In this document: piece by piece, positions 39,101 to 51,100 of the stretch
Layout: each line of letters opens with the position of its first letter
Numbering within the stretch: position 1 is the stretch's first letter
Source: Alentia gelatinosa
Taxonomy: Eukaryota > Annelida > Polychaeta > Phyllodocida > Polynoidae
Direction of reading: 5' to 3'
DNA: 64,000 nucleotides
Assembly: GCA_950022655.1 (NCBI GenBank)
Contig: OX465583.1
Span: forward strand, 29,663,360-29,727,359
The notes under the pieces: generated by a model
Database searches by the model: none
What the model was told of the DNA's origin: nothing
Seen by the model: the letters and a program-made list of their open reading frames with translations, nothing else
Translations under genes and position numbers: made by a program

Positions 39101-42100
39101 TTGGACATTTTGTGCGTTGGTCTTTATGAATGTACACTGATAGGGCACAACAAGTGATTTATACCTAGAGTGCATTAAGATTCTTAGAGTACTTTTGATT
39201 TTTCATGGGACTCTAAAATGCCAGAACAGCTTTCTACTAGAGCAGCAGAATAGCTCAGTTGGTAGCGTGTTCGGGTTCAAAGGTCAGGTATACTGCTCTT
39301 TCCTGTATGTCTGCCATCCTCATCTCATAGATTCAATCGCACCATGAAGACATTGTATTTATTGGCAATTTTTGACGACAGATCCGGACCTGTTGCAATG
39401 CCCCATTTTTGGTTGGCTTCAGCTTCTGATTTAAAGTGCATCAATTTACACTCCAGGAGATTATCCTGGTCCAGGACAATATATATCCACCCTTAGGATA
39501 TATCTTTTTCTCTTCTATGACTTAAAAAATGATTCTTAATCTGGTTTTTCATATCAATTTTTTACAACAATATGACTGGGAGTGGGCAATTAGCTCAATG
39601 GCTAAATCACTGTACGAGTAATTGCAGGCACCTTTCTCCGTCATCCCCACAAGTGGTAGACTTACTGATATATCAAAGGTCAGTCCTTCTCACAACTCTC
39701 ACCTCCCTAAATATGTAGGGATGAGATTTCTACCTAAGTTCATCTCATAGATTCGATCACTACCCCTGTGATGCAAAACCAGCCAGAAAAGCTGAACATT
39801 GAATTTGTCGCTAATATATACCCTCAGGGTCCCCTGGGACATTAAACAAGCAAACAAACCATTTCAATATGACCCAAGTTGTTGATGTGTTGTAAGACGC
39901 CAAGGGAATACATCAGCAGACTGATGAGACCATGAAGAAGGAATGTTAAATCTATATTATATTATCATAGAAAGTAGTGCCCAGGAGTCCAAGTACCGAA
40001 ACGGTTTTGGTTAGCAAATCCTAACATAGTGATAAAAAGCAATACGAAATTCTGAGAATTTGAAAATATCATCAATCTCAAGGTTTGGAATTTCAAAGAA
40101 AGAGAAACCGTAATGTTATACACAGGTATGTGTGTGGTCCAATTTGTCAAAGGTCAGTTGATGCATGGACTTATAAGACTGTATGTCTGGGGTAAAGGTG
40201 GTCCCTTTGGCAATACTCACACGCCCTGTCAAACGGTATAATTACAAGCCTCTCTTCTATAGTTGCTAGGGGGTCATTCAGGCCCCTATCAGTCGCAGAC
40301 TGGTCGTCAATAACAACTAGGTTACTTTTAAAGACCAACAATGATTTTCAGAAAAAAATACAAGGTTTTGTGTCGAGGTTCCTGCTTTCTGTTTCTCCAC
40401 AAAATAAACAAGCAATGATTTATGGAAAAATAACAGTTTTTGCATTCAAGGGTCCCGTTTTTTTGTTTGCCCCTGTCTCCAAGGTCCCTGCTCAGAGCCT
40501 CGATTTCGGCCCTGACTCATGTGTATTAGGACCACTCAAGTGACATTGGTGCCAGTACCAGGCACCAGTTGATTTGGACTGCCTTTACTTGCTGCCCTGC
40601 AGGGATCATATCCTGTTTCCGTCACACACTACTACAATACAGACTCACACCCCAACGCCCGATGCTTTACTCACTATACGCTGATATCCCCGCCTGACTC
40701 AGACGATGGCGCCACTGTCTCTGGCTCCTTCCTATTACTCTCACATTTCACCCTGAATTCTCAAACAGAATGAGTCTGCTTACAGCCCAGCCAATACCCT
40801 GATACGACGTCTGAGTGCTGGTAGCCGGCCTGACAATGCCCACACTGAGTCACAGCCGGACACAATAAACAAATGTCGTCTGCTATGTGGTTTTGGGAGT
40901 AGCTACCCTTATTGCCTTGTAAGCGGTTGACAGTATGTTATTCTGGAAAATAAAACGAAAAAGAGGAAATGAGCATCAATAGATTTCTAGAAAAAAAGAA
41001 AAGAAAAAAAGGTACCATTCATATATAAGTCACTGTCAACATGGATTTGGAGATGAAAAAACACTGAGAACTTATGACATGAATACATACAATTATTGAA
41101 GGATACATACTTAAAACATTAACTGCAAAACATAGGTTGTACGTGAACGTTGCTTATTGAAATATAAACAGAAATCTCAAAGTTTGAAATGAGAAACATG
41201 TACATGTAGGCTATTCCTTTTGGAAAGAACCAGATATCTTAATTACACTTGTAACAATATTTCTATTATCCAAGAGCTTAAATATTCTGGCTCGTGTCGT
41301 TCATTGATAGATTTGTCAATAATTTCATCAGCGCCATGTCTCTACAAAAAAGGTAACTGATTGTATTTTGAAGAGGCGGTGGGATTACCTCAATTAGAGA
41401 CGGGTGTTCCGGCTGGTTCGGTTAGTACCCTTGTCAATAACTAGATGGCGCCACTGGTGACCGTGTCCGTATATTGTACCAGAGTAGCGTATGTCTACGG
41501 TCTGTGCCCACTATCACAATCATCAGCCATATTCTAGTAGAATTTCCTATGCTTTTTGAAGCCTTTTTACGACGATCAATCTCAAAGATAAAGATATTAT
41601 GTTAGAAAAACACCAGAGCAGTATGTGCAGTGCCTATGTACTGGCCTCAATGGATAGGCCAGGAGAAAGTATTGAAAACCACGGATGTAGATAACTTCAA
41701 GTCCATGTGAAAACATATCATTGCTCAGTGATGGGTCTTGTCATCTGGCTAGGTTTGTGTTTCAAGCGTAGTTACAACTGGATTATTTAGTCTGGAACGT
41801 GTTTCTGTGTGTAGTATATTTCTCCGAAATGCTCCATGTGCATCATGTGCGCTATGTGTAGCGTGTGCTTGGAGATAGTAGACCAGTTAACAAGAGATTT
41901 ATGAAGACATGAGACCGGGAGATGTTAAACACACAGCTGTTAAAACATGAATGGGGGATGTTGTTTAGTGCACGTTTTAAACATCCATCAACACAAATAT
42001 CCCTGCTGCATGCAACACCAAAGGCTAGCCATCTTGAATGCTACACTAAGTTAATTATTTCATTGTGTATTAAACACCAGAGGGCTTGTATATAGACCTC

Positions 42101-45100
42101 TCGCTGCTGTAAGCCGTCTCGGTCTAGGCCTAGTAAATCTATATATACCCAAAATAGAGTAGAATCATGTTTGTCAAAGACTACTTTCCTTAAATATTTC
42201 TCATATCACTTATGTACGTCACCAGATATACATTGATATAGTTGTATGTTCATTGGAAGAATTGTACACTCTACAGAAATGAATTAAGATGTTAACCATA
42301 AAATCTAAGCCAAAATGACATGGTGAAACCTTGGGCTTTTTTGGTGGTTATTTTAAAACGTTAGGTGATATCAAAATTTGGGTTGATCTCAGGAGCCCAG
42401 CCAGACGGTCTTATCTCAGGGCAGGAGGATGGCTCAGTGGGTAGCACGCTGGCTTGTGGATTGTGGGCTTCAGGGTTTGAGGCTCAGCCATGCCGCTGTT
42501 TTTTGCTTGTCTGTCATACTCATCTCGAACTAATCCCGCCGTGATATGACCCTCGCTGTTGTAATGTCATAAAATATTACCAATCAACTCTGTTTTTCCA
42601 CTACCCTCCTCTCCAAGCCACACCTCCATTCGCTAATCTTTATCTGACCATGACTAGTTGCGTAGTGGATTCCCTTGAGATGAACCAATCGTCTTCCTTC
42701 TGGGGCTTCATCCAACTTAAGATACACAATCTGTTTATTGATTCATCAGCAGTTCATTTTCTTTCCTCCCGTGTAACTCCCCAGATACGATGAGTAACCA
42801 GTCAGATTTCTACGTGATGGAGCATGTTCTAAGCGAATGTAATGTTAATTGTAGAACCATTATCACCACGTAAGCTTTTAGGAAAATAAGATAGAAGAGA
42901 AAGGTTATTCCATTTAACTCGATCATTGATCTTCAGTATTTTACATAAAACCTAAATAGATGGCTTTCAGGTTCCCAAAAAGGTTTTTTTTGTATTTTTT
43001 CCCTTTTAATTCTATTCTTTAAAAGTTTGCTATTTAATCCACGTAAAGCTTAATAATACATGAAGTATATTCTGCACGACAAACATAGGCTTGTATATTT
43101 TCGCGTAAATCATTATAAACTAATACCAGATAGACTATTACAGCAGTTGTTTGCTGTAAAGGACGCACGTTGTGCACCGCGCATGCGCAGTGTGTATGAG
43201 CGTCCATGTTGTGTATTGACGGACGCGCCACCTGGTGGCCTGCTCGTGAACTACGGGTGATCTGCTCGGCGTCTGCTGTGAGGTGTAGACGTGCAGGTAG
43301 TCTTTTCACAATGTGTGTATACCTGTAGTGACACACTCATAATAAAAATACACGAATAATTTTGGGTTTACTTTAACACAGAAAATAGCGTGTTTAAAGA
43401 TGGTACCATGGGCTATACGCATTGATACTTTAAGTGCACATACACTTTAAGTATCAACATAGGCCATTTTTCTTCTGGTTATTACTCTCGGCTTACAATT
43501 ATTCGACAAATCTAATGACAGCAAGACATAATTATGATTTATTGTTGGAAAAGCGATGTTTCGAAGAAATTGACTGCTCATACAGATGATAATTCTGGCA
43601 GATGCAGTTACTTTTGTGTTCTTCTTGATTAAAAATCAGGCACCATAGTAGAAATTCTATAGTGTCACAGTTAATCAATATATAGGATCTAGTCTAATAG
43701 GCTGATCTTAGAATTGCGGTAATACGCCATCCTTATACACTTTTCATGAAATCCACAGCATTTACCAAACTCATATTGCTACTCCCAGAACGGAGTGAAT
43801 TTATACCAGGCTAGGGGCCATCCATAAGTACGTATGCACAATTTCTAAAACTTTTAACATCCTTCCTTACCCACTCACCACTCAGGTATGTTATGGATCT
43901 CCCCTTATATTGTTACCGATCGGAAACCAGTGATTCATACTATATGTTATTGTTCAGAGCTAATAAAGTTCACATTGAGACTTTAGTGGGAAAATTTGAT
44001 TTTTAGAATACGAATAAACGGGGGGGGGGGGGGGGTTAGTTACCCTCAAAATGTATGATATACTTTTACATCGATTGGAGAAATGTCTCAGGAATGCTTT
44101 TATCGGTCTGGGTCTTGCTCAAGTCTATGACCTTTACCCACCGCACGTGGCCTTATGGATCAGCAGGCAGACCTGCCTCTGTGGAATGGTCTGGATCCTC
44201 TACCTGCCCCTCAACCCTCACCCCGTACCCCCTGTATACACCCCGTACCTCCCAGACCCCCTGTACACAACCTACTTCTCCTACCTACACACACGCGCAC
44301 AGACTGATAGCGTCTTGAGTGGTATCTGTCTGCTCACGCTAGTTCCTCACTCCGACACGAAGCGGCGCTGCTGTCAGACGTGAGCTGGTGCTCAGCAGGT
44401 CGCTCCACCTTGGCTGCTGACACGCGCGGGACGTCCCCCTCCGACCTCCACGCTCTCATATCACAGATCGCCTTACTTATCCAGCCTTCGGCCGCAGCTG
44501 TGGTTCCTAACCTGTGTTTGGAGAGTGTGTGTGTCGATCTCCCCCCACACTTTATGGCGGAGAGTGGGAAAAAAGTTGACACAGGAGTGTTATACTTGGT
44601 GGAGCTTTTATTGGAGTTTTTCTTAGGGGGGAGTGTTCAGCTGAGGTATTCACCATTTCACGTGGAGGAGTCAGAGGCGGCCGCACCTTGAACTGACAAT
44701 ACGTGAGGACCCTCACACATGACCCAGGAGCCTTGAGCGAAATAGCTCTGTCGGTAGCGCACTGGCCTACAGATCACAGGATCCAGAGTTTGCAACTCAG
44801 CCATCCTGCTAATTACCTGCTTGTCTGCTATCTTCATCTCATCGATTCAATCTCTCTGTGATATTACCCTGTCTGTTGCTACAGCGTAAAACATCATCAA
44901 TCATACAATCAGGAACTTTGAAACAGATAGACATACAGTATGGGCAACGTTCAAAGACCATGTACCTTCAGTCTGTCTTATACTCCACAGTGTTTTCTAT
45001 GATTAGTATGAGACCATGGATTCAATACGGTATGAATTGGAGCACTACAATACCAACATATTGTTACGTGATTTGCTACGTTGCAGTGTGGGGCCTACCA

Positions 45101-48100
45101 GGATGATGTATTTTGCCCAGTGAATACTGACATTGATATTCTCTGTCTGGTGAATAAAGACCATGACATAAACCAGACAAAGACCATGATATAACTGCAA
45201 ATATAATACATACCAGTGGAATACAATCTGAAGAGTTCTAATATTTTACACCATTCATTGGATTACAACCAAACACTGACTATTAGATATTGATATAACA
45301 CTGGTCATGGATAGAATATGATACAGGTATTTGTTGGATATCGAATTCCATTATAATACTAAATGATACATGAAATGCAGTGTGGTGAATGCTGTCTTGT
45401 GAATATACTGACCCTTTGAGACAGTTATACAATGCTCACACAGCGTGAAGTATATCAATACGACACCCACACCATGTGACGCACTGAGATCTACCAATAA
45501 GATCACCGACATGTCTAGTATAGATACTAACCTGGCCAAGAATACCCACCCCGGATCACCACTTGTCAGGTCATTGTGGAGTTCTTGCCCGACATACTTA
45601 ACTCTTGGCCCGAACACAAAACCAAGCTAATTCAGGACGTCCAGCGCCCCCACCCTTCCCGATAGGGGGCGCCACGTACACCTGTCCGGAGACGCTCGCG
45701 TTCCAGCAGCGTTCCTCAAAGACTTGCGCGTCTCACCACTCTTCAAGCAGATACACCATCAAAGTCGTCTGATCCTCGCACAAGAAATAGGGAGGTTCCC
45801 CCGACTGCCACATACTGCCACATGTTCAGCCTTCTGACCCATATCAACACAAAATCAGCAATACGAAAACCAGTCTGTCAAACTTCCTGGATGATCTTCC
45901 ATGTGGATTTAATATTACTCGTTGGAGGGTTCATTTCAACTAAGATCAGGTTCAGTCAGTAAGCCTGAATCAAGAATAAGCCGATCAACCTCAGGCCTGC
46001 GAGGAATCTTGATTTCCGCGGAGCAGACGAATTCCTTCCGCTGGAAGGAGAGTGAAGGGAGAGTGAACGGGAGAGAGACCGGGGCCTCGGCGCTGCGTAC
46101 CGGCGACCTGGAGAGGTCGGTCCCGGGGATTCCCTCACGGCGTGCGGCGCGGTGAACCCGGTCAGGTCACGGAGCCAGGGATTAGTGGCGGGAGTGTTGT
46201 TAGTATTTGCACTGGGCAACCGGACGGAGGAAGGACAAGATGAATATCGACACCTTGAAAGTGATGACCTCCAGGGACCGATACGTGTGGCTGTACGTAG
46301 ATAACCTACATTCACGTGTATATTTACCTGCATATTTACCAGTGAGCGTCATTTTGGGAGCCCCGAGGTCAGGGTATATTACGCACTTGTCTATTGACTC
46401 AGGGCAAATAACGGTGTTTACATCAAAGGCGACGTCCCTGGTATTCAGAGTGTAAATTCTCATTATAAGTGATTTGGGCCAAGAGAAGTCGTGCTAATTG
46501 CACTAGCTTGCTTTAAGTAGAATTTAGTATCTTTTATATTAAGATGAAGGTGTAGTTCATTTGACTTATATCATTCTCTTATGTATTTATAACAGAATTA
46601 ATCTATATTGTACCCGTAAACTGCAATAGGCATATACAGTTTCTGTATATGTTTTCCTGCTGAGTATATGGAGAATAGCGATATGGATATATTTTTGTCT
46701 GGTATTTTTATCATTTGAGAATGTTAACATACAAGACAATTTAAGGGAGTCTATACAATATAACTTCATGTACTGCGTCATGATATTTACTGGAGATATG
46801 TATATATAGGGACGAGTTGTAACATGTTAAATGATTTCGTAAGTAAAAACTCTGAACATGCTTGTATCTTGAGAGATAAGCTCTTTCGCAAGGAGGAGTA
46901 ATCGACATCGCTACATTTGTCACTTGATTCTTCTTCCCTGTTATCAACTTGGGTCACTGACATACAAAAAAAAGGCAAACACAAAAAAAAAGAGAGAAAA
47001 TGTGCGTGTTTACTGTAGTGTGTTCGATTTGTTGAACGTCTTCAACAACTGGTGTATTAGTAATGTATTGGACTTGCACGAGTCTTTGATGTGGACATTC
47101 GATAAGAAATCTAACTACATAAACGTCCCCATCGCATGACAATCCCAGGAATTTGGAGTCCTGGCGAGGAGGGTGCTGGGTTAGTTGAATGGGTAGGCTT
47201 AGGACTCAAGGACTGAAGCCAGTCTAGTAGTACATTGGACAACGTAGTATTTTAGCCTTTAATGAATTAACAAAACGAATGGGATGATGCACTATAGATA
47301 CTATGTTAATGATATTTTATTCTTATTATATTTCATTTTCGATTATATCTAATGATAACACTTAGTATTTACTGATAAAGGTGACATGTTCTGTTTTGCT
47401 TTCACTTCCACCAACTCCAGGATATAATGATACATACACAGAAACCTGTCTGTGTGCTTTGAATATGGATATTATCAGAGAACGTGTCCTGCTTTGTGAG
47501 ATAAAGTTTGAGGAAATTGGTTTAGTGATGATAAGCTTTAAAAACTGGGACCGCACAGCTGGGAGTATCCTAATGGTTTGATATATGCTTAATTCCTAAC
47601 TCCCAAAACCAGTTCATACGACATGGTAAAAATACCTCTATGGCAAGCAGATGCACCCAAAAAAAGAGAACCACGAAACCAGTCTCTTATCAGAATTAAA
47701 ATACAGCTGTATTTCTTCTCAGCCATTTTGGTAGATATCCAGGCCTGATTTATTTTCCTTTTTTTTCACTGCATAAAGTTTTGTCCTTGTATTATCAAAA
47801 TGTGAGTGGTTTTCCTGTGCGTCTAGTTGGAGGTAGATCTGAAACACCATCGTCAATACAACATTATCAATTTGTGGAGTGCGAAGCGAAATAGAATAAC
47901 CCCAGCAAGAGGAGAAGAAAACATAATTGCATTATCATCTTGTCCTATATCAATGTTGGTAATCCATGCTCCAGTTACCATTGCTTGATTCCTCCACTTG
48001 CCCTACATCTGCTTAACTGAGGTGTAGTTCCCTTAGGTTTTCACAACATGTCGTTGATTAATTAATTGTTTTTCTTTTCGGTTCTGACATGTAGATATCT

Positions 48101-51100
48101 TTTTCACGGTGTTATCGGTTATGTTTAGAAGTGTATCTGCCGCGTATTCTTATCTTAAATTTTCTAATTATGCAGGTCTGACCTGGAGATGAAGTTGAAG
48201 GCGTACAATGTGAACCAGGAAGGCCGGGCGCAGGTTGTCTCCCGAGAGGTACGTCTTTACATGAACAGTGCAAGTTTAAAGGGCCGATTCCACCAACAGG
48301 TTGGATTTGCCGTGGTATATCTTGATATGTCTTGTAGTGTCTAACTGTGTAGCAATGTGTCGTACCTCACTTGTCTCAAAACGTAGGCGAGTGGTATCGG
48401 TTGTATATTTTGGTGCTCCACCACCGCGACACCTCAAGACACATCGCGACAAATAGGCACGCGATGATTCAATCCTAGCCCGATTAAGCAAGACAACCAA
48501 ATCGGGACTAATCTTGCTACATCGTGTGTGTTGGTGGAATCGGCCCTTAAGCTAATAAGACATTAAAACTGACCCCTGATTCTTACCGATGTGATGGTGT
48601 GAAAGAATCTGTATCAACAGGTATCGATGTACGATATGCTCTTATATAGTGTGTGACCCAACTGAGATCAAAGGGTGCCGCCACAGGCAAGGCCAGGCCA
48701 TGGGCTGTAGGCAGAGTTAGTCATATCCCATATTCACCTGATGACTGATAGCTGTTGGCGCAATCAAATTGGATCAATGAAGTGCATACATAGAAACAAT
48801 TCACCAATTGTCACTGATCTGATATATTCATTTGACAAAATTGGATCAGAGAATATCGTATCATAGATGTCTTATAAACTTAACATACATATGTTTGCGT
48901 ACTATGTCATACAAAGATGTTTACATACCAGTCCTGCTGTTTGATATTACTTTGCCTTTTTATATGAAAAAAAGTATATGATAGCATTGACACATAGTGG
49001 TATTAATGGGTCAGTGTTTGTTTCCATATCAGTTATGGTATTGAGAGGTCAGACATATTTACATAAAACCACTCGGTAACAGAGACATTTGAAAGAGAGT
49101 TGGGCAGATTATATTTTCCCCATCCTCTAAGTTTTTGGCTTTTAAGATCACTGTTTGTACTTTCTTAACATTCTTGTACTTTTATACCGGGACTCTCCAT
49201 AGGCCCCGTCACTCGGTACACTAAATATTAAATATTATTCACAAATTGCTTGTCTCTGAATCTCTTTATAAATTCTGTTCTCAAAATTCTTTTTGTATAT
49301 TTTGTGTATTTTCTAAATGTTGACTCTGTATACATTGTGCCGCGCTAAGACACAATAGCTCTAGTAATTCTACGCGGTACGAAACTACTAGTGTAATTTG
49401 TGCAGCTCGCCTACCAAAGAATTTTGACTTTGATGTCATTATATAAACATTTGAACTAAGTCAACAGTAATAATATATGTAACAATGCTATTCAGAGAAA
49501 CACCAATTGAAAGTCCATAACGTTTTTCATCTTCACGGCAATTTGCGACTTGAGATTGTGCTCTCTATTACCTAGCATATTCTCTCAAGTTTGATATAAA
49601 AAGAAATTTCACATGGTCACTTGATTACATAACCCGTACATCACCATGTGACGTACGGGTATAAATGAGACATGGGTACGAGCGGGAGGTATACATAATT
49701 GATATGGATACAGACTATATGATAATATCAATGTAAATCGCTGACATTGGAGATGATAAAAATTATATGATAATTCGGACGATAGTATCCACCACGCTAC
49801 TTATCGTGGCTCTGAGAACTACATGTATCTGCTAAGTGTGACGTCATTGCCGACCAGCAACCAGCTCGTTGATGCCGATTCTCAAGTTCCCCACCCACCC
49901 ATACCTAAGGATAAAGACTCTCAAGACTAGATATTAATATCACATATCTTCTCAAATAGATTCATTTAGGCTTCGCCTAACCATGTCATTACCATTAATC
50001 TTACCATATTTATCATTGATTACCATTAATCCTACCAGATATGTCAATCAACAAAATAAAATGTTATTTTATTTCCAGTAATATAGTTTGTCGAATCATC
50101 ATTCATACAGGTGAACGGGCGGATCGTACTGGAGGGCGTGCTGCGTGTGTCGTGGGGGGTGGTCTGCCCCATTCAGCTCCAACCCAAGGACGACTCGCTG
50201 CCCAAATCGTGGCGCCGAAGTTACCACATGGCCATCAACAACGGCCTGGACGACCCGCTCGCCCAGCTGGTAGGGCCGCCTCTACGTCTAAATGTCGTCT
50301 GCTCTGTGTGTAGTGGATGGGTGTTGAATTCAGCTGTGAGGTGTAGGTGTATAGTGAGGGTGGTGGGTGTGATATGTTAGTGTAGGATGTAGATGTTGGG
50401 TGTGGGGGATGAGCTGTGTAGGCTCGGGGATGATATATTAAGTACTATACGGAAACAGGGTTACTGTGGCTGTACGTTATAAATATGCGGTGAAATTGAC
50501 GATCAATTCTGTTCATCACGTACAGACAAAGTTTTTCTGTTTTCGTACTATTACATACCTGAAAATATCCATTTCTTATCTTTTCTTCTGGACGTACATA
50601 CCCCGTGCGCCACTTACGAGTTATACAGCCATAAAGATTACATGGGTAGGAGCGGGAGGTATACATAGGACATAGGGCCACAGGTATATGATAAAAATGT
50701 CGTCTGCTCACTTCCTTAGGACGGGATTGGCGTTGAGTTTTGATGTGAGGTTTAGGGATTTGGTATGTGTGCAAATGCACAGTGAGGGTAGTGGGTATAA
50801 AATAGGGTGTGGGAGTGAGCTGCGATGGCTGATATAGGTCCAGGGGTTTGGGGTGATAGGGAAAGTACAGTAAAAATTCGTTTAGCAGGGCGCCCCACGT
50901 ACCCCCAAAGTGATGCGAATATTGAGGAGCCTTGCTTTACAGGCTACAATAAACCAACAAAAACAGAGGATTCCTTTCTTAGTAAATTTAACCTAATTGC
51001 GGGGTAGTCCAGTCAATGAGGTGCCTAGGTATCAGAGTTCTTCTCTATTTAGATAATGTGTATGAGCATGGGATAGGAATTATAAGCGTGTGTGAAGCCT

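Larger units (their letters stand above)
37394..48175 (+). other. RASSF intron 3
   Basis: 10.8 kb. Holds inverted-repeat MITEs (37450-37505, 38137-38620), SINEs (39240-39380, 39583-39860, 42418-42590, 44736-44910), a poly-G tract (44021-44035), a GC-rich unassigned open frame (44308-44691) and the candidate internal promoter and first exon (45640-46292). The rest is AT-rich without recognisable content. Confidence 0.75.

Noticed and set aside
38381..39108. Minus-strand frames of 122 and 140 codons
   Set aside because: The first lies largely within an inverted-repeat MITE; neither has a recognisable motif or start context.
39240..39310. tRNA gene
   Set aside because: A-box is good but the B-box is degraded and the sequence continues into the shared SINE core seen at four other places.
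43034..43336. 100-codon minus-strand frame
   Set aside because: No domain or codon pattern, and an overlapping + frame is also open.
45956..46333. 125-codon minus-strand frame across the candidate internal promoter
   Set aside because: Arg/Ser/Pro-rich composition is what antisense CpG-rich DNA yields; no motif.
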